Positions 39,925 through 47,504 of a stretch of DNA of 64,000 nucleotides are shown piece by piece. Location: assembly GCA_030645495.1 (NCBI GenBank), contig JAUSLV010000026.1:216001-280000 (forward strand). The letters are read 5' to 3'. The first letter of the stretch is position 1; each line of letters opens with the position of its first letter. The notes below the pieces were generated by a model, which saw only the letters and a program-made list of their open reading frames with translations, made no database searches and was not told the DNA's origin. The position numbers and the translations under genes are program-made. This DNA is from Actinomycetota bacterium (GTDB lineage: Bacteria; Actinomycetota; Acidimicrobiia; Acidimicrobiales; Ilumatobacteraceae).

Positions 39925-39932
39925 TCCGTCGC

Positions 39933-39938
39933 TAGCCT
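39933..39938 (+). promoter_or_regulatory. Predicted leaderless -10 for def
   Basis: TAGCCT ends 8 bases before the def ATG at 39947. It overlaps a GCTAGC palindrome in the 22-bp gap to the divergent methyltransferase gene. Confidence 0.55.
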
Positions 39939-39946
39939 TGCAGTTC

Positions 39947-40474
39947 ATGGCATACGAGATCCGCACCTTCGGAGACCCGGTGCTCAAGGCCGAGGCAGCG
40001 GCCGTCACCGACATCAACGGCAAGATCGCGCGCCTGGTCGACGACATGTTCGAGACGTTGTACGACAGCGACTCGGGTATCGCCCTCGCGGCCCCGCAGA
40101 TCGGTGTGCAGAAGCAGATCGTGGTGTGGGACATCGACGACCAGCCGATGGCGCTCATCAACCCGGTCGTGGTCGAGAGCGATGGCGAGTTCGTGTACAA
40201 CGAGGGGTGCCTCAGCATCCCCGAGCTGTACGTCGACATCTTGCGCCCCAACCATGTGCTGGTGCGGGGCGTCGATGTCGACGGCAACGAGATCGAGATC
40301 GAGGGCAGCGAGCTGATGGGCCGCATGCTGCAGCACGAGATCGACCACCTGCACGGCGTGCTGATGTTTGAGCGGATGACGCCCGAGCAGCGCAAGGCGG
40401 CGATGGCCGAGTATCGCAAACTGCAAGAACAGCCCGCCGCCAAGCCGCAGAAGCGCCGTCTGCGCCTGCTGTGA
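39947..40474 (+). CDS. def: Peptide deformylase
   Basis: A 175-residue iron/zinc deformylase removing the N-formyl group from new proteins. The three motifs are SGIALAAPQIG, EGCLSIPE with the metal Cys, and MLQHEIDHLHG with two metal His and the catalytic Glu. The ATG at 39947 is preferred over a TTG nine bases upstream because the -10 spacing fits. Its end overlaps fmt by four bases, pairing deformylase with formyltransferase. Confidence 0.96.
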   Translation: MAYEIRTFGDPVLKAEAAAVTDINGKIARLVDDMFETLYDSDSGIALAAPQIGVQKQIVVWDIDDQPMALINPVVVESDGEFVYNEGCLSIPELYVDILRPNHVLVRGVDVDGNEIEIEGSELMGRMLQHEIDHLHGVLMFERMTPEQRKAAMAEYRKLQEQPAAKPQKRRLRLL

Positions 40475-41292
40475 GGCGCCGCCTCGCCTACTTCGGCACT
40501 CCTCAGATGGCGGTGCCGCCGCTGCACGCGCTGGTCGAGGCCGGGCACGAGGTTGCCTTGGTGGTGACTCGCGTCGACAAACGGCGCGGGCGTGGCAACG
40601 AGCTGAGCCCGTCGCCGGTGAAGGCTGCCGCGCTCGAGCTGGGCATCCCGGTCAGCCATTCCGTCGACGACGTGCTGGGCAAGAGCATCGAGCTGGGTGT
40701 GGTGGTGGCCTTCGGTCAGCTGATCAAGCCGCACGTGCTGGCGCCGGCGCCTGAGGGGGTGCCGATGGTGAACATTCACTTCTCGCTGTTGCCGCGCTGG
40801 CGTGGTGCGGCGCCCGTCGAGCGGGCGCTGCTGGCCGGCGACACCGAGACGGGAACGTGCCTGATGCAGTTGGAGGAAGGGCTCGACACCGGGCCGGTGT
40901 ACGACACGGTGCGCGTGCCGATCGGCCCCACCGACACCGCCGACGACCTGCGCCGCGTGCTCGTGGCTGCCGGCACCGAGCAGCTGGTGCGCTGTCTGGC
41001 CGAACCGCTGCCGCAGCCGGTGCCGCAGCGGGGTGAGCCGGTGTACGCGGCGAAGATCAAGCCGGAGGAGCTGCGCATCGACTGGTCGCGCCCGGCCGAG
41101 GAGATCGACCGGCTGGTGCGTCTCGGCGGCGCGTGGACGACGTTTCGCGGCAAGCGGGTGAAGGTGCACGCAGCAGTGCTGGCCGAGGGCGTGCTGACGC
41201 CCACCACCGTGCAGCCGGAGGGCAAGGGGCCGATGGCCGCCACCGACTTCTTGCGTGGGGCGCGCCCCGAGCCCGGCGAGACGTTCGCATGA
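40471..41292 (+). CDS. fmt: Methionyl-tRNA formyltransferase
   Basis: A 273-residue enzyme formylating initiator Met-tRNA. The N-terminal formyltransferase domain has AYFGTPQMAVPPL, VDKRRGRG, and the active-site block NIHFSLLPRWRGAAPVERAL. The C-terminal domain is shorter than usual: after KVHAAVLAEG it moves directly to TVQPEGKGPMAATDFLRG, lacking about 35 residues relative to the roughly 310-residue family. The GTG start overlaps the def stop; its end overlaps rsmB. Confidence 0.94.
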   Translation: MRRRLAYFGTPQMAVPPLHALVEAGHEVALVVTRVDKRRGRGNELSPSPVKAAALELGIPVSHSVDDVLGKSIELGVVVAFGQLIKPHVLAPAPEGVPMVNIHFSLLPRWRGAAPVERALLAGDTETGTCLMQLEEGLDTGPVYDTVRVPIGPTDTADDLRRVLVAAGTEQLVRCLAEPLPQPVPQRGEPVYAAKIKPEELRIDWSRPAEEIDRLVRLGGAWTTFRGKRVKVHAAVLAEGVLTPTTVQPEGKGPMAATDFLRGARPEPGETFA

Positions 41293-42479
41293 GCGCGCCT
41301 CGCTCTGGTCGCCCGCGTCGTGCCCATCAGGCGAAGGGCAACCGGCCCGCGCCGCAGCCACCGGTGCCGAAGCTCACTGCGCGAGCCGTTGCGATGCGGT
41401 GCCTGCAGCGCATCGACCACGAGGGTGCCTACGCGAACCTCGTCACCGCGGCCGAGCTGGCCGATGCGGGCCTCAGCGAGCGCGACCGCAAGTTCGTCAC
41501 CGAGCTGGTGTACGGCACCACGCGCATGCGCCGTGCGTGTGACACCCTCATCGATCGGTTCGTGTCGCAGCAGCCGTCGCCCGAGGTGCGCACGCTGCTG
41601 CGGCTCGGTGCCTACCAGCTCCACTTCGCCGGCGTACCCGCACACGCAGCCGTCGGCGAGACGGTCGAGCTGGCACCCATCCGTGCTCGCGGGTTCGTCA
41701 ACGCCGTGCTGCGGCGCGTGTCCGACACGCCGATGACCCAGTGGCCCTCCGAGGCCGTGCGGCTCAGCTACCCCGACTGGATCGTGCAGCGGCTGGTGGC
41801 CGAGCTGGGCGAGGCCGAGGCGATGGCCACGCTGGCGATCATGAACGAGCCGCCCGAGGTGACCGAGCGCGACGACGGGTACACCCAGGATCTCGGCTCG
41901 CAGTGGGTGGCCTCGGCCGTACCCGCCGAAGAAGGCGAGCTGGTGCTCGACGTGTGCGCCGCTCCCGGTGGCAAGGCCACGGCGATCGCCGGCATCGGCG
42001 CCGTCGTGATCGCCGCCGATCTGCAGCCCCAACGTGTCGGCCTGATCGCCTCCAACATCGTTCGTGTCGCGGCCTCCACCGCATTTCCCGTGGTGGCCGA
42101 CGCGACACGGAGCCCGTTCCGGGCGGGGTGCGCCGATCACGTGTTGATCGATGCGCCGTGCAGCGGCCTGGGCACACTGCGCCGCAGGGCCGATGCCCGC
42201 TGGCGCATCCAACCCACCGACGTGCCCGAGCTGGCCGCGCTGCAGCAGCGGATCATCGACGCGAGCGCGCCGCTGGTGAAGGTGGGCGGCACGCTCATCT
42301 ACAGCGTGTGCACGCTGCTGGCGGAGGAGTCGATCGCGCACACGGTGCCCGTGGGCTTCGAGCCGATCACCGACCAGCCATTCGGCCAGTGGCAGCCGTA
42401 CGGCGATGGCTGGCGGGTGCTGCCCCACGACGCGGGCACCGACGGCATGGTGCTGATTCGCTACCGTCGCACATCATGA
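41289..42479 (+). CDS. rsmB: 16S rRNA (cytosine-967-C5)-methyltransferase RsmB
   Basis: A 396-residue m5C methyltransferase. A basic Pro-rich leader of about 30 residues is followed by a NusB-like RNA-binding domain (ERDRKFVTELVYGTTRMRR). The catalytic domain has LDVCAAPGGKATAIA, DAPCSGLGTLRRRADARWR and the nucleophile in YSVCTLL. The ATG overlaps the fmt stop. A long in-frame extension upstream runs through fmt and is rejected. Confidence 0.94.
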   Translation: MSAPRSGRPRRAHQAKGNRPAPQPPVPKLTARAVAMRCLQRIDHEGAYANLVTAAELADAGLSERDRKFVTELVYGTTRMRRACDTLIDRFVSQQPSPEVRTLLRLGAYQLHFAGVPAHAAVGETVELAPIRARGFVNAVLRRVSDTPMTQWPSEAVRLSYPDWIVQRLVAELGEAEAMATLAIMNEPPEVTERDDGYTQDLGSQWVASAVPAEEGELVLDVCAAPGGKATAIAGIGAVVIAADLQPQRVGLIASNIVRVAASTAFPVVADATRSPFRAGCADHVLIDAPCSGLGTLRRRADARWRIQPTDVPELAALQQRIIDASAPLVKVGGTLIYSVCTLLAEESIAHTVPVGFEPITDQPFGQWQPYGDGWRVLPHDAGTDGMVLIRYRRTS

Positions 42480-42955
42480 GCGAAGCGACACTCCAGGCCA
42501 AGGTGCTCACCGTCAGCGATGGGGTGGTGGCTGGCACACGCGACGACACGGGTGGCAGGGGTATGGCGGCCTACCTGCGTGAGCACGGCTTCGAGGTGGT
42601 GGCGCACGAGGTGACGGCCGACGGTGCCGACAACGTGACCGCGGCGCTCACCCGCCTCAGCGCCGGTTTCGCCGGCCTGGTGGTGACCACCGGAGGCACC
42701 GGGTTCGCTCCTCGTGATCAGACGCCAGAGGGCACCCGGATGGTGATCGAGCGCGAGGCGCCCGGCCTGGCCGAGGCGATGCGCCTGGTCAGCCCGCTGG
42801 GCCGGCTGTCGCGTGGCATCGTCGGCATCCGCGCGCAGGCGATCATCTGCAACACGCCCGGCTCGCCCAAGGGCTGCATCGAGCAGTTGGCGGCGATCAT
42901 CGACGTGCTGCCCCACGCCCTACGTCTTCTGGCGGATACCCCCACGTCCCACTGA
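42476..42955 (+). CDS. mogA: Molybdopterin adenylyltransferase / MoaB-MogA family
   Basis: A 159-residue MogA/MoaB-fold protein activating molybdopterin by adenylylation. The opening VLTVSDGVVAGTRDDTGGRGM and the central VVTTGGTGFAPRDQTPEGTR are diagnostic, followed by CNTPGSPKGCIEQLAAI. The ATG overlaps the rsmB stop. Together with mobA at 5.8 kb it indicates Mo-cofactor synthesis in this organism. Distinguishing MogA from MoaB by sequence alone is unsafe. Confidence 0.9.
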   Translation: MSEATLQAKVLTVSDGVVAGTRDDTGGRGMAAYLREHGFEVVAHEVTADGADNVTAALTRLSAGFAGLVVTTGGTGFAPRDQTPEGTRMVIEREAPGLAEAMRLVSPLGRLSRGIVGIRAQAIICNTPGSPKGCIEQLAAIIDVLPHALRLLADTPTSH

Positions 42956-42966
42956 GCCCGCGCCGG

Positions 42967-42972
42967 TAGCCT
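42967..42972 (+). promoter_or_regulatory. Predicted leaderless -10 for hisG
   Basis: TAGCCT ends 7 bases before the GTG at 42980. GGTAGCCTG here parallels AGTAGCCTG before aroC. Confidence 0.6.
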
Positions 42973-42979
42973 GCGAGGC

Positions 42980-43855
42980 GTGTTGAAGCTCGTGTTGCCC
43001 AAGGGATCGCTGGAGAAGGCCACGCTCGAACTGTTCGAGGCCGCCGACCTGCCGGTGGTGCGTTCGTCGTCGGTGGACTACAAGGCCACGATCGCCGACC
43101 CGCGCATCGACGAGGTGCGCATCCTGCGGCCGCAGGAGATCCCCACCTACGTGGCCGAGGGGCTGTTCGACATCGGCATCACCGGGCGCGACTGGGTGGA
43201 GGAGACGTCCAGCGACGTCATCTCGCTGGGTGAGCTGAAGTACTCCAAGGCCACCTCGCTGCCGATCAAGGTGATCGTGGCCGTCGCCGGTGATTCGCCG
43301 GCGCAGCGCATCGAAGACCTGCCGCAGGGCCTGCGTGTCAGCACCGAGTACCCCGAGCTCACCAAGCGGTTCTTCGCCCAGAAGGGCATCGAGGCCGACA
43401 TCCGCCTCAGCTATGGCGCGAGCGAGGCGAAGATTCCCGACATCGCCGACTGCATCGTCGACATCACCGAAACCGGCCGTGCGTTGCGCGCGGCGGGCCT
43501 GCGGATCCTCGACGAGATCCTGGTCAGCTACACCGAAGTGGTGGCCAACAAGGCTTCCTACGCCGACCCGGCCAAGCGCCACGCGATGGGCCAGCTGATG
43601 ACCCTGCTGAACGGCACGCTGGATGCCCGTGGGCGGGTGCTGGTGAAGATGAACGTGGGTGCCGATGAGATCAGCGCGGTGCTGGCACTGCTGCCGTCGA
43701 TGAAGTCGCCGACGGTGAACCCGCTGGCGGGCGAGGGCGGTTTCGCGGTCGAGACCGTGGTGGCCAAGAGCCAGATCAACACGCTCATCCCCGCGCTGAA
43801 GGATGCCGGCGCCACCGGCATCCTCGAGCTGCCGATCTCCAAGATCATCCCATGA
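42980..43855 (+). CDS. hisG: ATP phosphoribosyltransferase, long form
   Basis: A 291-residue first enzyme of histidine synthesis. The catalytic domain has LVLPKGSLEKATLELFEAA, DIGITGRDWVEE and the PRPP-binding DIADCIVDITETGRALRAAGL. A C-terminal ACT-like regulatory domain of about 75 residues (VLVKMNVGADEISAVLALLP onward) makes it the long, histidine-inhibited form, which does not need HisZ. The usual partner hisE is absent next to it. The stop overlaps the next gene by four bases. Confidence 0.96.
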   Translation: MLKLVLPKGSLEKATLELFEAADLPVVRSSSVDYKATIADPRIDEVRILRPQEIPTYVAEGLFDIGITGRDWVEETSSDVISLGELKYSKATSLPIKVIVAVAGDSPAQRIEDLPQGLRVSTEYPELTKRFFAQKGIEADIRLSYGASEAKIPDIADCIVDITETGRALRAAGLRILDEILVSYTEVVANKASYADPAKRHAMGQLMTLLNGTLDARGRVLVKMNVGADEISAVLALLPSMKSPTVNPLAGEGGFAVETVVAKSQINTLIPALKDAGATGILELPISKIIP

Positions 43856-44076
43856 CCGAGCGGGCCCACGTCGACGGCGTGTTCCTCGGCACCGTGGTGT
43901 CGTTCGACGCTGCAGTGGGCCTGGGCGAGGTGCAGGGCGCCGATGGGGTGCGGTTCCAATTCCACTGCATCGAACTCGCCGACGGCACGCGCACGATCGA
44001 GCCGGCCACGGCCGTCACGTTCGGCCTGCTGGCCAAGCTGGGCCGGTACGAGGCGGCTCGCGTCACCCGCGCATGA
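43852..44076 (+). CDS. Cold-shock-domain-like small protein
   Basis: A 74-residue protein resembling a degenerate cold-shock OB fold. GTVVSFDAAVGLGEVQGADG mimics the 'G.Vk.f...kGfG.i' strands, and FQFHCIELADGTRTIEPATAVTF resembles the second RNP region and loop. The aromatic RNA-binding surface is only partly kept. It is likely a nucleic-acid binder. It is coupled by four-base overlaps to hisG upstream and to an alkyltransferase-like gene downstream. Confidence 0.8.
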   Translation: MTERAHVDGVFLGTVVSFDAAVGLGEVQGADGVRFQFHCIELADGTRTIEPATAVTFGLLAKLGRYEAARVTRA

Positions 44077-44399
44077 ACGTGCGCGACGGCCGGACCCGCG
44101 ATTCCAGGATCCTGGACGTGATCCGCTCGTTGCGCGAGGGCGAGGTGGTGAGCTACGGCGACATCGCCGAGGATGCCGGGTACCGCGGGTTGAGCCGGCT
44201 GGTGGGCCGGCTGTTGGCGATCACCGAGGACGACCTGCCGTGGTGGCGGGTGGTGAATTCGACCGGACGGCTGGTGCCGGGTAGCGAGGTCGAACAGGCC
44301 CAGCTGTTGCGTGCCGAGGGTGTGACCGTGGTGGATGGCCGGGTGCGGCGGGCGCCGGTCGGCCGGTTCAGCAGTGCTTCACGGACAAGGTGCGGTTGA
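44073..44399 (+). CDS. Alkyltransferase-like (ATL) DNA-binding protein
   Basis: A 108-residue homolog of the C-terminal domain of O6-methylguanine-DNA methyltransferase. EGEVVSYGDIAEDAGY and the GLSRLVGRLLA helix are the DNA-binding part. The methyl-acceptor motif PCHRV is PWWRV here, with Trp57 in place of the cysteine, which defines ATL proteins that bind O6-alkylguanine and hand it to nucleotide excision repair. The 3' end overlaps the convergent anchored-protein gene by 32 bases. Confidence 0.9.
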   Translation: MNVRDGRTRDSRILDVIRSLREGEVVSYGDIAEDAGYRGLSRLVGRLLAITEDDLPWWRVVNSTGRLVPGSEVEQAQLLRAEGVTVVDGRVRRAPVGRFSSASRTRCG

Positions 44400-45549
44400 A
44401 GTTGCGCCACCACTGGAGGTTGTCGTTGTCGACCGCGGTGACCTTCATCGCGATGAAGGCCTGCGGCGACTCGACCGGCTGCATCCATACCGAGATCGAT
44501 CCCTGCCACGTGTCGCTGCCGGGCACGCGTACGAGGTGCGCGGTGCCGGCTGCGGTGGATGCCGGGCCGCCCACCACTGCAACCGCCGGGTAGCTCCACT
44601 CGACGGTCACCGAGGCCACCGAGTCGTCATCGGTGACCACCACCGACAAGGTGCTCTGCCGGGGGCCGCACAGCGCGAAGGCTGCTACCTGATTGGGGTT
44701 GGCGGCCACGCTGACGATCGTGGGCGGCTGGCCGCCGAGCGGCACGGCGGTGGTGGTGGTGACCTCGGTCGGCGCCGTCGTGGTGGTGGTCGCTGCGCCG
44801 CTGGTCGTGGTCGTGGGCGTGCCCAGCGAATCGAGCGCGATGTCGCCGATGATGCCGGGCGCGGCGGTGGCGGCCTCGCCCCAGCTGGGCACCACGAGGT
44901 AGCCGATGGCGCTGATCGTGCCGCCCGTGAAGCCCTGCTCGTATCCTACGGCGGAGCCATCGACCCAGATGCCGTACTCCTCGCCGGTGAGCCCGGTGAG
45001 CGCGTAGCTGCCGTCGGCGGCGCTGACCGCGATGGTGGTGTCGATCACGTCTCCCGCCTCGTCGGTGGCGGTGACGCTCACCCCAGCCACCGGCACCCCG
45101 GTGGCGGCATCCAGCACCCGGCCGTGGAAATCGGTGGCGTCGCCGGCGGCCAAGCCGCATCCTAAGCGGGGCAGGCTGCCCCACGCGAGGGCGTCGCCTT
45201 CGGGCAGCAGGGCCGCTGCCAGCACCCACACCACGGTGTCGGTGGCACCAGGATCGAGCACGGCCAGCCACGAATTGCCCTCAGCTCGGCCCACGACGGT
45301 GACGCTGTCGCCTGCGCTGAGGTGGCCGACGATGTCGCCTGCCGGGCACTCGTGCAGGTCGGCGCCCGACGGCGTGGTTGCCGGCCACTCGATGGGGGCG
45401 GCGGTGGTGACCGGCGACGCGCCGTCGCCACTGAACACGCCCGCCCACCCCAGGCCGGCGACCAATGCAATGAGCGCCAACAACGCCGAACTCCACAGCA
45501 ACGCTGTGCTGCTCGCGGCGCCCCGATCCCCGTCGCCGTGACCGTTCAT
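44368..45549 (-). CDS. Membrane-anchored surface protein with SH3-like, CNA-B-like and Ig-like modules
   Basis: A 393-residue protein. One N-terminal membrane segment (about 16-38) is followed by an SH3-like stretch (GDIVGHLSAGDSVTVVGRAEGNSWLAV). A carboxypeptidase-regulatory/CNA-B-like domain (FHGRVLDAATGVPVAGVSVTATDEAG, then YALTGL) comes next, then a Thr-rich linker (TPTTTTSGAATTTTTAPTEV) typical of exported proteins, and a beta-rich C-terminal domain. It is probably anchored in the membrane with its bulk outside. Function is unknown, and binding to wall or surface is only suggested by the modules. Confidence 0.78.
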   Translation of the reverse strand: MNGHGDGDRGAASSTALLWSSALLALIALVAGLGWAGVFSGDGASPVTTAAPIEWPATTPSGADLHECPAGDIVGHLSAGDSVTVVGRAEGNSWLAVLDPGATDTVVWVLAAALLPEGDALAWGSLPRLGCGLAAGDATDFHGRVLDAATGVPVAGVSVTATDEAGDVIDTTIAVSAADGSYALTGLTGEEYGIWVDGSAVGYEQGFTGGTISAIGYLVVPSWGEAATAAPGIIGDIALDSLGTPTTTTSGAATTTTTAPTEVTTTTAVPLGGQPPTIVSVAANPNQVAAFALCGPRQSTLSVVVTDDDSVASVTVEWSYPAVAVVGGPASTAAGTAHLVRVPGSDTWQGSISVWMQPVESPQAFIAMKVTAVDNDNLQWWRNFNRTLSVKHC

Positions 45550-45586
45550 CGTGCTACCTCCTCGTGGGGTCCGCCGTCGGACCGTT

Positions 45587-45925
45587 TCAGCCGGTTTCGC
45601 CCGCGGCGTTCTTGATCTGGACGAACGCGATGCGGATGTTGGAGAGCGCGTTCAGCAGGGTGTCGGAGTCGGGGCCGAGGCGCGACCCGAGGCCCTCCAC
45701 CAGGCAACCGACCGCGTCGATCGCCAGGGCCGCTTCGGTGAGGGCCGGCGGCTGCGAGCTGAGGTGGATGGCCGCCAGCTCGTAGAGCCCCATGACATGG
45801 TTGGAGATGACGATCTCGGCAGGGATGCCGGCGAGGCGGTCGCGGGCCTCGCGCATCGCCAGATCGGCCTCTTCCAAGGCTGTTTCGTCGAACTCGGGGT
45901 CGTGGGGAGTGTCATCGCCGGGCAC
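45587..45925 (-). CDS. DUF1844 family protein
   Basis: A 112-residue, helix-rich protein matching DUF1844: NHVMGLYELAAIHLSSQP, then AALAIDAVGCLVEGLGSRLG, then TLLNALSNIRIAFVQIK. The family commonly lies next to infC in actinobacteria, as here (divergent). The GTG at 45925 is chosen over longer options because TAGGGT on the minus strand ends 7 bases before it. Biochemical role is unknown. Confidence 0.82.
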   Translation of the reverse strand: MPGDDTPHDPEFDETALEEADLAMREARDRLAGIPAEIVISNHVMGLYELAAIHLSSQPPALTEAALAIDAVGCLVEGLGSRLGPDSDTLLNALSNIRIAFVQIKNAAGETG

Positions 45926-45932
45926 GGGTGTT

Positions 45933-45938
45933 ACCCTA
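45933..45938 (-). promoter_or_regulatory. Predicted leaderless -10 for the DUF1844 gene
   Basis: TAGGGT on the minus strand ends 7 bases from the GTG at 45925. Confidence 0.6.
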
Positions 45939-46033
45939 GCGACCTGACAACTGAAGGCGAAGTGGGTCCTCCCGTTCACGGAAGCGCCCCACCCGGCCAG
46001 CACGAGATGCAGCGTCCGGGTCACATCATTGCG

Positions 46034-46039
46034 TAGCAT
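46034..46039 (+). promoter_or_regulatory. Predicted -10 of the infC operon
   Basis: TAGCAT would start transcription near 46046 and give a leader of about 85 bases before infC, unlike the leaderless pattern elsewhere. Confidence 0.35.
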
Positions 46040-46064
46040 GCCGCCTGGTGCGGTGTGCCCCGTC

Positions 46065-46092
46065 GTGTTCGGTGGCTTCGCATCACCAACAC
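46065..46092 (+). promoter_or_regulatory. Leader hairpin before infC
   Basis: GTGTT plus GGTG (46065-46074, one bulge) pairs with CACCAACAC (46084-46092). An AGGAGGGG ribosome-binding sequence (46093-46100) follows directly, so the stem could gate translation. Confidence 0.45.
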
Positions 46093-46129
46093 AGGAGGGG
46101 ACACACCCATTGCACAGGAGTGAGCAGCC

Positions 46130-46828
46130 ATAGCACCGCCGCAGACACCGGAACACCGGTACAACGAACGCATCCGCGCGCGTGAGGTTCGCCTCATCGG
46201 CCCCGACGGCAATCAGTTGGGGATCAAGCAACTCCCGGAAGCGCTCACCCTGGCTCGCCAGGTCGACCTCGATCTCGTCGAAGTCGCCCCGATGGCGAAC
46301 CCGCCAGTGTGCCGGATCATGGACTACGGCAAGTTCCGTTACGAGGAGAGCCAGAAGGCCAAGGAGTCTCGTAAGAAGACCGTCCACGTGTCGATCAAGG
46401 AAGTGAAATTCCGTCCCAAGATCGGCAAGGGCGACTTCGACACGAAGGTGCGCCACATGCACGACTTCCTGTCCGACGGTCACAAGGTGAAGGTGACCCT
46501 GCAGTTCCGAGGCCGAGAGATGGCCCACCCGGAACTCGGTTCCCGAATCCTCGACGCGGTGCTCGAACAACTGGGCGCCACCGCCAAGGTGGAAACCCAG
46601 GCCCGGCTGGAAGGCCGCAACATGACGATGGTGCTCGCCCCTGAGAAGAAGGCGATCCCCAAGAAGGACAAGGAGCCCAAGGACTACAAGGCGGCCGACG
46701 CTGCCGATGTTGCCGACAGTCCTGAGGTATCCAGTCACTCCGACACCGACATGTTCGGCGCCGACCAGCACATCACCCTCGCGGACACCGACATTCCGTC
46801 CGACGAGGCCCCCTCCGAACCCGCCTGA
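46130..46828 (+). CDS. infC: Translation initiation factor IF-3, AUA start
   Basis: A 232-residue IF-3 that edits start-codon selection. The N-domain has YNERIRAREVRLIGPDG and LDLVEVAPMANPPVCRIMDYGKF; the C-domain has EVKFRPKIGKGDFDTKVRH and FRGREMAHPELG. An acidic tail of about 55 residues follows. No ATG, GTG or TTG lies between the in-frame TGA (46121) and the conserved YNERIR. TTG 46217 would delete conserved residues. The best start is ATA at 46130 with AGGAG 9 bases upstream. Rare start codons on infC are known to allow IF-3 autoregulation in E. coli (AUU). It heads infC-rpmI-rplT. Confidence 0.88.
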   Translation: MAPPQTPEHRYNERIRAREVRLIGPDGNQLGIKQLPEALTLARQVDLDLVEVAPMANPPVCRIMDYGKFRYEESQKAKESRKKTVHVSIKEVKFRPKIGKGDFDTKVRHMHDFLSDGHKVKVTLQFRGREMAHPELGSRILDAVLEQLGATAKVETQARLEGRNMTMVLAPEKKAIPKKDKEPKDYKAADAADVADSPEVSSHSDTDMFGADQHITLADTDIPSDEAPSEPA

Positions 46829-46861
46829 GATTTCTCCAACAGCGGCCCAGCCGCACGAGTC

Positions 46862-46877
46862 GCTCCCTCCGGGGAGC
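46862..46877 (+). other. Short hairpin in the infC-rpmI gap
   Basis: GCTCCC (46862-46867) and GGGAGC (46872-46877) form a 6-bp stem with a TCCG tetraloop. No T-run follows. It may be a processing or ribosomal-protein binding site. Confidence 0.4.
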
Positions 46878-46908
46878 CGACCCGCAGCCAGACATACAGG
46901 AAACCACC

Positions 46909-47106
46909 ATGCCCAAGATGAAGACCAGCAAGACCGCGGCCAAGCGGTTCAAGACGACCGGTACCGGCAAGCTGCGCCGCCTGCAGCAGAACCGTCAGCA
47001 CCTGTTCGAGAAGAAGCCGTCCACCCGCACACGTCGCCTCGACGGCGAGGTCGATGTGCACCCTGGCGACGCGAAGAAGATCAAGCGCCTGCTGGCCAAG
47101 CGCTGA
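46909..47106 (+). CDS. rpmI: 50S ribosomal protein bL35
   Basis: A 65-residue basic ribosomal protein. It opens MPKMKTSKTAAKRFKTTGTGK, the bL35 signature, and ends with KKIKRLLAKR. AGGA lies 8 bases before the ATG. The gene is between infC and rplT, in the universal order. Confidence 0.97.
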   Translation: MPKMKTSKTAAKRFKTTGTGKLRRLQQNRQHLFEKKPSTRTRRLDGEVDVHPGDAKKIKRLLAKR

Positions 47107-47144
47107 TCACGAACTGACGAGAACGAGAAGAAGGAGATACAACT

Positions 47145-47504
47145 ATGGCTCGTGTGAAGCGCGCCGTCGGCTCGAAGAAGCACCGCAAGCAGGTGCTCGA
47201 GCGGGCAAAGGGTTACTACGGCAACAAGAGCCGCTCCGTGCGTGCGGCCAACGAACAGGTGATGAAGAGCGGGCAGTACGCGTTCCGCGACCGTCGCGCC
47301 AAGAAGGGCGAGTTCCGTCGCCTCTGGATCCAGCGGATCAACGCTGCCTGCCGTCTGCCCGAGAACGAGATCAGCTACAGCCGGTTCATCGCCGGTCTCA
47401 ACGCTGCCGGTATCGAGGTCGACCGCAAGGTGATGTCCGATCTGGCGATCACCGACCCGGCTGCCTTCTCGGCGCTGGTGGCGGCCGCCAAGGCGGCCCT
47501 CTGA
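47145..47504 (+). CDS. rplT: 50S ribosomal protein bL20
   Basis: A 119-residue rRNA-binding and assembly protein. It starts [26 protein letters not shown], contains [23 protein letters not shown], and ends in an Ala-rich helix. AAGGAG lies 8 bases before the ATG. Its stop is embedded in CTGA, which appears to provide the start of the following methyltransferase gene. Confidence 0.97.
   Translation: MARVKRAVGSKKHRKQVLERAKGYYGNKSRSVRAANEQVMKSGQYAFRDRRAKKGEFRRLWIQRINAACRLPENEISYSRFIAGLNAAGIEVDRKVMSDLAITDPAAFSALVAAAKAAL

Noticed and set aside
46217..46828. infC starting at TTG 46217
   Set aside because: It would delete the conserved YNERIRAREVRLIGPDG segment that is clearly encoded upstream in frame.
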